Shown: positions 44,440-54,370, counted from the first letter of the stretch. The stretch is DNA of 64,000 nucleotides from Robinsoniella peoriensis (GCF_000797495.1 NZ_JTGN01000008.1:186001-250000); one strand, 5' to 3'. Numbers and translations are program-made. The notes: generated from the sequence alone by a model not told the origin.

Positions 44440-46263
44440 TTGGAAAATAAGTTAAAATCCTATTGGGAGAGGCTGGGTATACGGAATAGACTGCTGCTGA
44501 TGTTCAGTGCGCTGGTCATAATTTCCGTAAGTTTGTGCGCGGCGGTTTTATCCATATACTGGTCCAGAGAGCGGATCAGCAGTTTCGACACATACGCTGA
44601 TGAAATTACAAAGCAGGTAAGCAAGTCGGTGGATGCCTGTCTGCAGAATATAGACAGGCTGGCAATCTCAATTGCATACAGCGATAATATACAGCAGGTA
44701 TTAAGCGTGAATTACAGACAGCACTTTGAAATGTATGCTTCCAATGAAAAATTAGCCGGCTGGTATCTGGCTAACGCTCAAAATTCTTATAATGGTATTC
44801 AGTCAATATATGTCTATGATCTTCAGGGACATTTGTTTTCCACACCAATGAATTTTATTAATTCTGACTATAGAATTCAGCAGGAGGAATGGCTTCCGGA
44901 ATATGCGAGGTCTGATGCCCGGACATGTATTATCGGGCCATATGTCAACCAGCAGGAGACTTATCCCAGAGAAGAGGTTATCTCCATAGTCCGTAAAGTG
45001 AAGAATATGATGACGATGAAAGATGCGGGATATGTTCTCATTAATGTCAAAATTGAGGATATCCTGAATAATAATTTACAGAAAATCTGGGAAGCGGATG
45101 GAGGAACGCTGCTTATTGTCACAGATACAAATCATATTGTATTCGATTCAGGAAAGCTTTTCGGGGGAGAAAATGCCATGGATGTAGGATGGTTTGCCAA
45201 ATTAGAGAAGAGTGACAACCATTTTGATTATAAGTATCAGGGCAGTAAGAACCGGGTGATTTTTTCACAATGTGAAAACAGTGGATGGTTTGTATTGCGT
45301 ATTGCAGAGCATCAGCAGTTGTACTCCAGTGTACACAAGATGCTGATTTTTTCAGCTGTAATAGCAGGTTTAATTATAGTTGTTATTTTTTTGCCGATGA
45401 TGGCATTTGCAAATGGTTTTGTATGGCCTATTATCAGGCTCCAGAAAAGTATGCTGCGTCTGACGAATGATAACTTTGATCCTTTTACAGAGCCGGAAGA
45501 TGAAAATGATATTATTCTGCAGTCCGATGGCGGCAATGAAATTGCTCTGCTCACGGAGAGTTTTAACCATATGGCATTAAGGTTATATTCAATGATTCAA
45601 ACAATTTACCAGACAGAGGATGAGAAGCATAAATTGGAAATTGCAGCTTTGTCGGCTCAGATCAATCCCCATTTTACATACAACACGCTCAGTACAATTA
45701 AACAGATGGCACTTTTGCAAAATGCCGGGGGGATCGCTGATCTGACAGACGCAATTACCAGTTTGCTGCGTGCAACTGCAAGATATAGTGATGGAGGCAG
45801 TACTCTGCAAAAGGAACTGGATTTGATCCGCGATTATATTTTCATTATGCAGATGCGGTATTATGAAAACTTTAAATGCAGCATTGCAGCGGAAGATGGG
45901 ACACTGGAACAGCCAATGCCCTGTATGCTGCTTCAGCCGATTGTAGAAAATGCCATATTTCATGGTATCTATGGTATAGACCGCCAGGGCATCATTGATA
46001 TTCATGCGCGCATTGAGGATGGAAAATTTTGCATTGCCGTGGCTGACAATGGGAAGGGCATCAATCCCGAACAGATGAAGGTATTTCTGGAAGGGCCTGG
46101 GAGGTCGGAAAACAAGTATGAAAACGTAGGTGTCTACAATGTACACAGAAGGCTTCAGCTGCATTATGGGAAAGAATATGGGCTGAAATTCGGACAGAAT
46201 CACCCATATGGGACTACTGTAACGATATTGATTCCATTGAAGGAGGAAAAAATACATGTATAA
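44440..46263 (+). CDS. YesM-type sensor histidine kinase
   Basis: The 607-residue kinase has membrane helices at about 18-38 and 300-322 enclosing a Cache-like extracellular sensor, then a HAMP domain. The His-kinase motif 'SAQINPHFTYNTLSTIKQMA' (His about 412) and a HATPase domain follow ('LQPIVENAIFHGIYG', 'VADNGKGINPEQM'). The start is a TTG: GGAGGT lies eight bases before it, and the nearby ATG (44432) is out of frame. It overlaps its regulator gene by eight bases. Unlike the kinase at 30-32 kb it is intact. It is expected to sense an extracellular sugar and control the importer, URO-D and GHL6 genes downstream. Confidence 0.93.
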   Translation: MENKLKSYWERLGIRNRLLLMFSALVIISVSLCAAVLSIYWSRERISSFDTYADEITKQVSKSVDACLQNIDRLAISIAYSDNIQQVLSVNYRQHFEMYASNEKLAGWYLANAQNSYNGIQSIYVYDLQGHLFSTPMNFINSDYRIQQEEWLPEYARSDARTCIIGPYVNQQETYPREEVISIVRKVKNMMTMKDAGYVLINVKIEDILNNNLQKIWEADGGTLLIVTDTNHIVFDSGKLFGGENAMDVGWFAKLEKSDNHFDYKYQGSKNRVIFSQCENSGWFVLRIAEHQQLYSSVHKMLIFSAVIAGLIIVVIFLPMMAFANGFVWPIIRLQKSMLRLTNDNFDPFTEPEDENDIILQSDGGNEIALLTESFNHMALRLYSMIQTIYQTEDEKHKLEIAALSAQINPHFTYNTLSTIKQMALLQNAGGIADLTDAITSLLRATARYSDGGSTLQKELDLIRDYIFIMQMRYYENFKCSIAAEDGTLEQPMPCMLLQPIVENAIFHGIYGIDRQGIIDIHARIEDGKFCIAVADNGKGINPEQMKVFLEGPGRSENKYENVGVYNVHRRLQLHYGKEYGLKFGQNHPYGTTVTILIPLKEEKIHV

Positions 46264-47830
46264 GGTGATCATTGCAGATGATGAACCTCTATTGAGGTTT
46301 GCGGTGCGCAATCTGCTGAGATGGGAAGATTATGGCTTTGTTGTTGAAGGAGAAGCGGGAGATGGGCTTGAAGTATTGAAAATGGTACAGGAAATTAATC
46401 CCGATCTCATTTTTACAGATATCCGTATGCCTAACATGGATGGTCTGGAGATGGTAAAACTGCTGCATGAGGAAAGTGCAGCATCTGTTGTGATTCTGAG
46501 CAATTATGATGATTTTAATTATGCGCAGGCAGCCCTTCGTTTGGGGGTAGATGATTATGTGCTCAAGTCTGCTTTGGATGAGGAGCATTTGGAGCGGATT
46601 TTGGAAAAGGTACGAAGAAAACTTGAGGCATATCAGCAGCAAAATCCACCGCAGGAGAATTTGGAGAGAAAGACAAATAATATGACAACAATACTCAAAG
46701 AGATGATTCAACGAAAAGGGGTGACGGATATTATTGCAGAGGCAGAACCGCAGCTGCTTTCTCTGCTAAATGGGATGTATTATGTGATATTTGTAACGGA
46801 TTCAGAAGCTGACTACCTGCATCGCATCTATGAGTCAGCAGAAAACTCTCCCATTTCTATGTTTAATAATTTCATAGAGAATATAGTGAGAGACAGGCTC
46901 CATAACCGGGGGTGCTATTTCTTTATTAAGGATGCAGGATGTGTTGTCGTGTTATCCCGTCTGGACTTTGATGAATTGGATGGAAAAGGTCTTTTGCATA
47001 GTATAACGAATTTACTTGAGCGATATACGAACCGGATATACCTGGCGGGAATCAGCCGCTTCGGACAGGGTACAGAACAGTTTTATACATTGTATAAAGA
47101 GAGTGTTTTTGCAGCTGACCGCTATTTTTTTGATCAGACCAAACGGGTGATTTCTTATGACGCGGTCAATGCACCGTCATCGGATCATATGCGCACTCTG
47201 TTGGAGCGGATTTTCGAACAGGCAGGCGAAATGTCCTGGGTCTCCGGCATACCGCTGACAATTTTGGAAATGTTGGATGAACTAAAAGATACACAACTCT
47301 TGTCTGCCAACTGCAAAACAATTCTCAGTAACGTTCTGTTGCTCTATGGAATGAAATTGACGGGTGACCATAATGAATTTATGAATTTAAATGAACGCTT
47401 TGCAGAGAAAGTGCAGTATGCCGGTACTTATTCAGTTATGAGGCAGGAAGTAGAATCCCTTCTGGACTGCATGGGAACCTGTGTAAATGAAATGGGTAAG
47501 TATTCTTTGCCAGTTCTCCAGACAATTCAATGGATTAAGGACAATTACAGAGAACGCATTACACTGGTGCTGGCCGCGGAACAGATGGCAGTACATCCCA
47601 ATCATCTGAGCCGTATTTTTTCGCAGCAGACAGGGAATTCCTTCAGCGCATACCTCAATGATTACCGAATGGAGAGAGCAAAAGCACTGCTTTTGGACAG
47701 AGCACTTTCTGTCCAGGAAATAGGTGAAAAGGTGGGAATACCAAACGGAAAATACTTCGGAGATGCATTCAAAAAGTGGTGCGGTATGTCACCAAGGGAG
47801 TACCGCCAGATGGTTTTGAAGCAGAAATAG
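46256..47830 (+). CDS. AraC-type response regulator (YesN family)
   Basis: The 524-residue regulator has an N-terminal receiver ('VIIADDEPLLRFAVR', phospho-Asp in 'DLIFTDIRMPNMDGLE') and a central helical region. The C-terminal AraC-type DNA-binding domain (about 425-520) contains 'LAAEQMAVHPNHLSRIFSQQTG' and 'VQEIGEKVGIPNGKYFGDAF'. The residue at the usual conserved Lys position is within 'DYVLKSALDEEHL', so the receiver looks functional. It overlaps the kinase gene and follows AAGGAGG. The binding-protein gene starts 174 bases downstream, behind a TATAAT at 47948-47953. Confidence 0.94.
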   Translation: MYKVIIADDEPLLRFAVRNLLRWEDYGFVVEGEAGDGLEVLKMVQEINPDLIFTDIRMPNMDGLEMVKLLHEESAASVVILSNYDDFNYAQAALRLGVDDYVLKSALDEEHLERILEKVRRKLEAYQQQNPPQENLERKTNNMTTILKEMIQRKGVTDIIAEAEPQLLSLLNGMYYVIFVTDSEADYLHRIYESAENSPISMFNNFIENIVRDRLHNRGCYFFIKDAGCVVVLSRLDFDELDGKGLLHSITNLLERYTNRIYLAGISRFGQGTEQFYTLYKESVFAADRYFFDQTKRVISYDAVNAPSSDHMRTLLERIFEQAGEMSWVSGIPLTILEMLDELKDTQLLSANCKTILSNVLLLYGMKLTGDHNEFMNLNERFAEKVQYAGTYSVMRQEVESLLDCMGTCVNEMGKYSLPVLQTIQWIKDNYRERITLVLAAEQMAVHPNHLSRIFSQQTGNSFSAYLNDYRMERAKALLLDRALSVQEIGEKVGIPNGKYFGDAFKKWCGMSPREYRQMVLKQK

Positions 47831-48004
47831 TTAAAAAAACAGGAAAAAAAGCTATCATAACAGAAATTAAAAATTACGGCTGAAAAGATGATACAGAATA
47901 GGGAGTATACGTTATCAAAAAAGGTTCCAAGTTACCGAAATATTATGTATAATCCAAACTACAATATACTTCATAAATAAAGAAATGGAAACGGGGGATT
48001 AGGA

Positions 48005-49306
48005 ATGAAAAGGATGAAGAGTATCCTGGCAGTTGGTTTGGCAGTGGTAACGATGGGAGCAACGGCGGCTTGTGGGAATGCAGACAGTGAGAAACCCAAG
48101 GAAAAATCCAGTGTTAAACCCAAAATTGTTTTTTGGGATATGGTTTGGGGCAACGAGGAATCCATTACCATTGCCGAGGAGATGTGTGCCAGATACAGCG
48201 AGGAAAATGATGTTGAAGTAGTTTATCAGAGTGTGCCATGGGATAACTTTTACCAGACGTTTCTCACCGCAATTGCGGCAGGCGAGGCACCGGACTGCAG
48301 CAGTGGTTCCAGTTATATGCCGATGCAGTTCTATGATATGGACGCCATCTATCCGCTGGATGATCTGATTGCTAAAATGTATGAAGACGGCGAGATTGAG
48401 GATTACGCTTTGGAGGATTTGGTGCAGGGATACAAGTACAAGGACCACTATGTTGCTCTGCCATGGGGAATTGACATGCAGGTTGCATACTGCCGTACAG
48501 ATATTCTGGAGGAGCATGGGCTGTCTGTTCCAACCAACTGGGAAGAATTTCGTCACTGTCTGGAAGTTCTGGCAGAGCCCAAGAACAATAAGTATGGTAT
48601 GGTTCTGACCGGAAACGGGAATAACGGAAAGACCATGTTCCAATGGACAATCAATAATGGCGGCGGCCTTTTCAACGAGGCTGGTGAGCCGGATTGTGTC
48701 ACTGACCGCAATATTGAAGCTGTTGATTATCTGTTGGGTCTTATCAATGATGGACTGGTGAACCCTGCCAGTGCAGGTCTGACTTCCGATGATTCAAAGT
48801 CCGCTTTTGCAAAGGGTGAAGCTGCATTCCACTGGGGGAATCCGGGACTGGTATCCCAGCTTCCGGAACTGGCTGATAAAATTGCAGTGCTCCCACCTCT
48901 CGAAGGACCTCATGGGGACAAGGGTGCAGTTTACTGGAATGCGGGACTAATGGCTTATTCTCAAAGCGAGTATCCGGAGGAAACCTGCGACTTTATGCGT
49001 TGGTTTGTTGCAAATATGACGTCCTATTGCGTGGACGGCAAATTCTCCATGTTCCCGGCACGTAACACAGTTTTGTCCGATCCGGCTTATGCCGAGGATC
49101 CGGTGGTTCAGGACATCGTTGACGAATATCTGCCTGTTATGAAGACTATTGCGGCAAATGGCACGGAGATGTTCAGTGAACTGAGCGCAGTTGAGTCTGA
49201 TGGCACACTGGATGCAGTTATTCAGAGTATGTTTACTCCGGGTGCAACGGCGGAACAGATTCTGAAAAAGGAACAGGAAAATCTGGAAATGATTCTTGGT
49301 AAGTAA
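48005..49306 (+). CDS. Extracellular solute-binding lipoprotein, family 1 (second CUT1 importer)
   Basis: A 433-residue precursor with lipobox TAAC before Gly-Asn and a type II binding fold. Recognisable parts are 'IVFWDMVWGNEES', 'FYQTFLTAIAAGEAPD', 'YVALPWGIDMQVAYCRTD' and 'AFAKGEAAFHWGNPG'. It delivers an oligosaccharide or glycoside to the two permeases downstream. The long charged tether of the other two binding proteins in the window is almost absent. ATG 48005 follows GGGGGATTAGGA. A hairpin follows the gene. Confidence 0.93.
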   Translation: MKRMKSILAVGLAVVTMGATAACGNADSEKPKEKSSVKPKIVFWDMVWGNEESITIAEEMCARYSEENDVEVVYQSVPWDNFYQTFLTAIAAGEAPDCSSGSSYMPMQFYDMDAIYPLDDLIAKMYEDGEIEDYALEDLVQGYKYKDHYVALPWGIDMQVAYCRTDILEEHGLSVPTNWEEFRHCLEVLAEPKNNKYGMVLTGNGNNGKTMFQWTINNGGGLFNEAGEPDCVTDRNIEAVDYLLGLINDGLVNPASAGLTSDDSKSAFAKGEAAFHWGNPGLVSQLPELADKIAVLPPLEGPHGDKGAVYWNAGLMAYSQSEYPEETCDFMRWFVANMTSYCVDGKFSMFPARNTVLSDPAYAEDPVVQDIVDEYLPVMKTIAANGTEMFSELSAVESDGTLDAVIQSMFTPGATAEQILKKEQENLEMILGK

Positions 49307-49336
49307 ATCCCGATGACTTATTTTCGATGACTTATA

Positions 49337-49361
49337 TGACGGGAACAATACGTTCCCGTCA
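49337..49361 (+). terminator. Attenuator-like hairpin between binding-protein and permease genes
   Basis: TGACGGGAAC pairs perfectly with GTTCCCGTCA around AATAC. There is no T-run, so RNA stabilisation of the upstream message is more likely than full termination. A 10-base direct repeat GATGACTTAT lies just before it. Confidence 0.55.
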
Positions 49362-49383
49362 CCTCATAGATAGGAGGTTCAAT

Positions 49384-50268
49384 GTGAAAGAGCAACGAAG
49401 CTTGGAGAGAAGAAAAAGAGATTATATGTTGTCCATGGGGTTTTTGTTACCCTCTGTCATACTGATCGGCTTCGTAAATCTCTATCCGGTAATCACCGGT
49501 ATCCTCTACAGTTTGAAAGACGGAAATATTGTAAACACCGGAGACTTTGTCGGACTTCAAAATTATCAGTCAGTGCTTACCAGTTCCAGGTTCTGGAACG
49601 CAATGGGGTTCTCCCTTCTGTTTTCACTTGTTACCATTATAGGAAGTTATGTGATTGGTCTTACCCTTGCACTGATTCTTAACAAAGATGTGCCCGGCCG
49701 TGGATTTTTCCGTGCAGCATTTATTATACCCTGGGTTATACCGACGATCGTTTCTGTTTCAGCGTGGAGATGGCTGATAAATGATCAGGGCAGTCTGATT
49801 AACGTATTGCTCGGTTATCTGAATATTGAGCCGATTATGTTCCTTGCTGATCCGGTATGGGCGCGTGTTACGGTGTGCATAATTAAGATCTGGATCAGTT
49901 ATCCCTTTGTACTCATATCTCTGCTGGCTTCCCTGCAGAGTATTGGTACGGAAATGTATGAATCTGCCCGTCTGGATACTTCCAGCGGAGCAAAGCTGTT
50001 CCGATATATTACCTTGCCGCATTTAAAGCCCACTTCGATCATTCTCGTTATACTATTAACAGTCTGGTCATTTAATGATTTTGGTCTGATTTATCTCCTG
50101 ACGGGAGGCGGACCTGACATGGCAACAGAGAATATGGTATATCTGGCATATCTGTATCCGTTTACTTACAACAAGATAGGACCTGGTTCGGCTATTGCCG
50201 TTATAACGTTAATTTTGCTTATGATTCTGGCATATATAATGATGAAAATGCGCCGGAATGAAGAATAG
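49384..50268 (+). CDS. CUT1 sugar ABC transporter permease (MalF/UgpA type)
   Basis: The 294-residue membrane protein has six helices and the EAA loop 'EMYESARLDTSSGAKLFRYI'. Near the end it has 'DFGLIYLLTGGGPDMATENM'. A GTG at 49384 is taken as start because AGGAGG lies six bases upstream. The ATG overlapping it is out of frame, and the longer in-frame option lies across the hairpin. It is 12 bases upstream of the second permease. Confidence 0.93.
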   Translation: MKEQRSLERRKRDYMLSMGFLLPSVILIGFVNLYPVITGILYSLKDGNIVNTGDFVGLQNYQSVLTSSRFWNAMGFSLLFSLVTIIGSYVIGLTLALILNKDVPGRGFFRAAFIIPWVIPTIVSVSAWRWLINDQGSLINVLLGYLNIEPIMFLADPVWARVTVCIIKIWISYPFVLISLLASLQSIGTEMYESARLDTSSGAKLFRYITLPHLKPTSIILVILLTVWSFNDFGLIYLLTGGGPDMATENMVYLAYLYPFTYNKIGPGSAIAVITLILLMILAYIMMKMRRNEE

Positions 50269-50280
50269 GAGGTAGATAAC

Positions 50281-51108
50281 ATGAGAACAAAAACCCAAAT
50301 CAGGAGATGGGTGCTGTTTGCTGTATTATGTGCTGCATTTGTCGTTGCGTATCTGCCTATATTCACAATCGTTGCCAACAGCTTCCGCAGCGAGGCAGAA
50401 ATCTTGGCAAAAGGTTTTTTGGATTCTGTTTATACGCTTGATACATATAAGAAACTTCTGTCCAATTCTGAGTTTGTGGGATATCTGAAAAACAGTCTGC
50501 TTGTTTCGATGGCTAGTGCACTAGCTAATATTTGTATTTCAACCTTTGCAGGTTATGCAATTTCGCGTTTCAAAAACAGACTGGTTAAAGGCTACTCAAG
50601 CCTGCTGCTGCTTTTACAGATGTTTCCGCTGATTCTGTGTGCAGTGCCACTGTTCATCGTTTTCCGTTCTGTGAATCTGATGAACTCTTATACGAGCATC
50701 ATTATATTATATACGGCAACTTCGCTGCCTTTCACCACATGGATGTTCAGAGGGTATTTTGATGAAATACCTCAAGAGATTGAGCAGGCAGCATGGATCG
50801 ATGGCTGCGGTCGTTTCAAATCTTTTCTGAAAGTAGTACTGCCGCTGTCAGGACCTGGTATGGCATCTGTTTCCATTTATTGTTTCCTGCAGGGCTGGAA
50901 TGAGTTTTTTCTGGCTAACATTTTCCTGATGGACAATGCCAAACGTACGCTTCCGGTAGGTATTTCCATGTTTATTAATCAGTATAGCCGCGATTATGGT
51001 CGTCTTTCCTGTGCGGCAGTACTGGCAATGATTCCTACATTTATATTCTTCCTGGTGGGGCAGAAGTATATTGTCGGCGGCGCAATTTCAGGATCAGTCA
51101 AAGGATGA
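50281..51108 (+). CDS. CUT1 sugar ABC transporter permease (MalG/UgpE type)
   Basis: The 275-residue partner permease has six helices and the EAA loop 'EIEQAAWIDGCGRFKSFLKVV'. The C-terminal 'QKYIVGGAISGSVKG' is typical of the family. The ATG follows AGGAGGT. As with the other CUT1 system in this window, no dedicated ATPase gene is present. Confidence 0.94.
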   Translation: MRTKTQIRRWVLFAVLCAAFVVAYLPIFTIVANSFRSEAEILAKGFLDSVYTLDTYKKLLSNSEFVGYLKNSLLVSMASALANICISTFAGYAISRFKNRLVKGYSSLLLLLQMFPLILCAVPLFIVFRSVNLMNSYTSIIILYTATSLPFTTWMFRGYFDEIPQEIEQAAWIDGCGRFKSFLKVVLPLSGPGMASVSIYCFLQGWNEFFLANIFLMDNAKRTLPVGISMFINQYSRDYGRLSCAAVLAMIPTFIFFLVGQKYIVGGAISGSVKG

Positions 51109-51165
51109 TGTGCGTCAAATCATTCTTGAAAAGATTCAAAAAATTATAATATGGAGGAAAAACAA

Positions 51166-52215
51166 ATGAATTCAAAAGAACGTGTCAGGGCAGCCGTAAA
51201 ATATGGCAATCCCGATAGAATTCCTGCAGCATTCGAGGCAGTACCGCCTGTAACATCCCGCCTATTGAAAGAGTACGGTTTTTCCAGCGTGGATCAGATT
51301 TATGATAAGTTTCAAATTGATATTGCCTGCATCCATTCGCGATATATCGGTCCAACGCTTAAAGAGACCCGGAATGCAAAAGGGGATACAGTGAGGGAAA
51401 CCTACTGGAACTATGAAGAGACAATGTATACCACTAATGTGGATACTTATTTTACCACCACCCGTTACCCGCTGCAGAACTGCAAGACGATTGAAGATGT
51501 AGATAAGATGGGGTGGCCGGATCCGGACTGGTTTGATTATGAGCATATCAGGCGCCGGTGCGAACACTATAAGGATAAAGCTATCATTTTTGGTCACGAG
51601 GGTCCTTTTCAGATTGTCACCTTCCTGCTTAGTATGGAGGATTTTTTCGTACTGATGATCGAGGAGCCGGATGTGGCAAAACACATTTTAAAGCGTATGA
51701 TGGATTTTGAACTGGAGTACTATGAACGTACATTGATTGCCGCAGACGGCCAGATTGATTTTATCCGTCCTCATGACGACTATGGTACGCAGATCAGTCT
51801 GTTGTTCTCTATGGATATGTGGAGAGAATTTTTTAAAATAAATACGAAGAAGCTGGTAAATCTGGCTCATAAGTACGGAGCATTTTATCAGCAGCATTCT
51901 TGCGGAGCTATTGCACCCCTGATCCCGGAATTGATTGACTGCGGCGTTGATGTTCTCGAACCGCTTCAGAAGGTTCCAGGTCTTTATCCGGAAGACCTGC
52001 AATCCCACAGGGGAAAGATCTGTTTCCATGGAGGTATTGACACGCAGAATCTCATGCCCCATGGGACACCCGGACAGGTAGCTGCCGAGGCCCGGTATTA
52101 TATGGAGAATTTAGGAAAGGGCGGTGGATATATTCTCATGTCCAGTCAGGGGCTGGAGCCGGATGTACCAACGGAAAATATAGAGGCCCTTTTTACTGTC
52201 AGCAGAGAGTTTTAA
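51166..52215 (+). CDS. URO-D superfamily protein (methyltransferase-like), second copy
   Basis: A 349-residue cytoplasmic URO-D-fold protein, clearly divergent from the one at 5.7 kb but with the same key parts. His244 and Cys246 lie in 'QQHSCGAIAPLIPELIDCGVD', the H-x-C metal-site motif of MtaA/CmuA-like methyltransferases. 'CFHGGIDTQNLMPHGTPG' and 'SSQGLEPDVPTENI' occupy the positions seen in the first copy. The N-terminal 'NSKERVRAAVKYGNPDRIP' is usual for the MtaA-like branch. ATG 51166 follows GGAGGA. It sits between a sugar importer and a putative glycosidase gene with no heme or corrinoid genes near, so a sugar-linked role is inferred. Confidence 0.87.
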   Translation: MNSKERVRAAVKYGNPDRIPAAFEAVPPVTSRLLKEYGFSSVDQIYDKFQIDIACIHSRYIGPTLKETRNAKGDTVRETYWNYEETMYTTNVDTYFTTTRYPLQNCKTIEDVDKMGWPDPDWFDYEHIRRRCEHYKDKAIIFGHEGPFQIVTFLLSMEDFFVLMIEEPDVAKHILKRMMDFELEYYERTLIAADGQIDFIRPHDDYGTQISLLFSMDMWREFFKINTKKLVNLAHKYGAFYQQHSCGAIAPLIPELIDCGVDVLEPLQKVPGLYPEDLQSHRGKICFHGGIDTQNLMPHGTPGQVAAEARYYMENLGKGGGYILMSSQGLEPDVPTENIEALFTVSREF

Positions 52216-52268
52216 TCCGGCAAGTGGTGTTTTGATAAAAAGAAGATATGGAAGGAGAAATAAAAAGT

Positions 52269-54335
52269 ATGTGGATTAAAGGTAATTACAGGCGCATGTT
52301 TCTGGATATGCATATAGCAGATGATAAGCCCGAATATTTAAGCAGGCTGGATCCTGAAAAACTGGTTGCAATGTTAAATAATGCAGGAGCACAGCAAATC
52401 GTGGTCAAATGTCGTACACACACAGGACTGGCACATTATCCCACCAAGATCGGATTGATGCATAAAGGCCTTCATGGACGGGATTACGTGAAAGAAATGA
52501 TTGAGCTGTGCCACAAAAATGGCATTGCCGTAAAAGCTTATTTTTCTCAGAATTTTGATAATTATGCTTATGATATCCATCCTGAATGGCGTATGGTTAA
52601 CGGCTTGGGGCTGACTTCACGTGAGGAGGAAAAGTATACAGCTGAAAGTATGTTCCGTAAAGGACGTTACGGCATCGTCTGTCCGAACAACGAGGAATAC
52701 CGTCAGTTCGTGCATGACTGCCTTACAGAAATTACCTGGAATTATGAATTTGAGAGTATTTTTCTGGATATGCCATTCTGGCCGGAAGTATGTTTCTGCC
52801 CAAGCTGCCGCAAGAAATATAAAGAGTCATCCGGTAAGGATGACCTGCCGCGTATAGTGGACTGGTCCGATCCGGAGTTCCGTGAATATCAGTATCTGCG
52901 TGAAAAATGGATGGCTGAGTTCTGTGCCCTTAGTACTAAAGCGGTCAAGGATGTGAGGCCTGAGGTTACAATAGAGCACAATATGTGTGTAAATACGTCA
53001 CCCTGGAGGCACGGCACCAGCGATTTGGTAGGAGAGGAGTGCGATTACATTGGAGGTGACCTGTACGGTGGTATCCTTGAAGAAAGCTTTATTTGTAAAT
53101 ATTTTCGTAATCTGACGAAAGAACTGCCTTTTGTATATATCACATCCCGCTGTGATCCGGGTCTGCAGAGCCATACTACAACTAAGACGATGGAGGAGTT
53201 CCTGCTTCATGCCATGACAGCGCTGGTGCATGACGGAGCACTGTCAATTTGTGACGGAGCAAACCCTGATGGGACTCTGTCAGATGAAGTATATGCAGTG
53301 GGTGGTCCGGTCCAAAGAGCCTGGTCAATCTCAAAGAACTATGAAAAATATGTAGGCGGCAGGCTGAATACGAATGCAACGATCTGGTTCCCGACCCACT
53401 CCAAGTATGACTGGTCAGAAAATGGTGATAACGTTTGTGTGGAAGAGGATTATAAAGAGCCTGATAAGAGGTTTATCTATGATAAGCTTGATGTATGCAA
53501 GATCCTGCGCACAGAGAACATCCCCTTTGATGTAATCCCCAGCAGGAGACTTGATGTAATCCCGAACAATCTGCTTATTATTTCGGAAGTGGTGAATATT
53601 CGTGATGAGGAGATGGAAAAGATCGAGAAGTTTGTCAGGGAAGGCGGAAATATTTATCTGTCCGGACACTTTGGACATCCGCGCCTGCCGGAGCTCCTTG
53701 ACATAAAGCACCTCGGTCAGACTGACCATAATGTGACCTATATGAGCTGCACACCTGCCGGCCAAGATCTGTTTCAGGGCTTTACGAAGCAAAGTCCTAT
53801 GGCGGTTCAGGACAGACAGGAACTTATGGAAGTGACAGGCGATGCGCAGGTATTGGCAACCATTACGCTCCCCTACACGATGACAGGAAGACGTGAATTT
53901 TCTTCCATCCATTCTGATCCTCCTGGTGTGAAGACGGATTATCCGGCCATGATCCTCAAGAACGTTGGAAAAGGTAAAATTCTGTACGCAGCCGCACCCA
54001 TTGAGCGCAGCAGGCCGCTTATGAGCAGACGAGCATTTGCACGCATCATACGCAGATTAATGGGAACGCCGGTGTTCACATCTGATGCACCGGGTTTTGT
54101 AGAAGTGATAAACTGGGAGCAGAACAACGGTAAAAGTTACTTTACTGTTCTTAATCAGCAGGAAGAGGCCCCATATATAACGATAAAGGACATCACGGTT
54201 ACAGTCCCTTATCAGATCAAAAGCGCCCATCTGGTTGAGACAAACGAGGCTCTGAAAGTGGAGTGTAACGGCAGCAGTTCGGTTATTTCTCTGCCAAAAC
54301 TTGAAGTATTCCTAATGTTTGAGGTGGAAAAGTAA
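52269..54335 (+). CDS. GHL6-type putative glycoside hydrolase with trimerisation-like domain
   Basis: The 688-residue protein has no signal peptide and should be cytoplasmic. The N-terminal half (about 1-370) resembles the 'hypothetical glycosyl hydrolase 6' TIM barrel: 'RRMFLDMHIADD', 'VKCRTHTGLAHYPTKIG', 'ELCHKNGIAVKAYFSQNFDN', 'SIFLDMPFWPEVCFCPSC'. The second half (about 400-620) looks like the GATase-like trimerisation domain of GH42-type enzymes ('NNLLIISEVVNIRDEEM', 'FVREGGNIYLSGHFG'). An alpha-fucosidase-like or beta-galactosidase-like activity on imported glycosides is possible, but no activity can be read from sequence. ATG 52269 follows AAGGAGA; it is last in the operon. Confidence 0.75.
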   Translation: MWIKGNYRRMFLDMHIADDKPEYLSRLDPEKLVAMLNNAGAQQIVVKCRTHTGLAHYPTKIGLMHKGLHGRDYVKEMIELCHKNGIAVKAYFSQNFDNYAYDIHPEWRMVNGLGLTSREEEKYTAESMFRKGRYGIVCPNNEEYRQFVHDCLTEITWNYEFESIFLDMPFWPEVCFCPSCRKKYKESSGKDDLPRIVDWSDPEFREYQYLREKWMAEFCALSTKAVKDVRPEVTIEHNMCVNTSPWRHGTSDLVGEECDYIGGDLYGGILEESFICKYFRNLTKELPFVYITSRCDPGLQSHTTTKTMEEFLLHAMTALVHDGALSICDGANPDGTLSDEVYAVGGPVQRAWSISKNYEKYVGGRLNTNATIWFPTHSKYDWSENGDNVCVEEDYKEPDKRFIYDKLDVCKILRTENIPFDVIPSRRLDVIPNNLLIISEVVNIRDEEMEKIEKFVREGGNIYLSGHFGHPRLPELLDIKHLGQTDHNVTYMSCTPAGQDLFQGFTKQSPMAVQDRQELMEVTGDAQVLATITLPYTMTGRREFSSIHSDPPGVKTDYPAMILKNVGKGKILYAAAPIERSRPLMSRRAFARIIRRLMGTPVFTSDAPGFVEVINWEQNNGKSYFTVLNQQEEAPYITIKDITVTVPYQIKSAHLVETNEALKVECNGSSSVISLPKLEVFLMFEVEK

Positions 54336-54370
54336 ATCACTGGTTATAGCGGTATAGTACATCAAATGCT

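Noticed and set aside
47925-47953. A full promoter (TTCCAA-17-TATAAT) in front of the second CUT1 binding-protein gene
   Set aside because: The -10 box is perfect but the -35 part is too poor to list as a promoter. A YesN-activated promoter would fit and is mentioned under the regulator.
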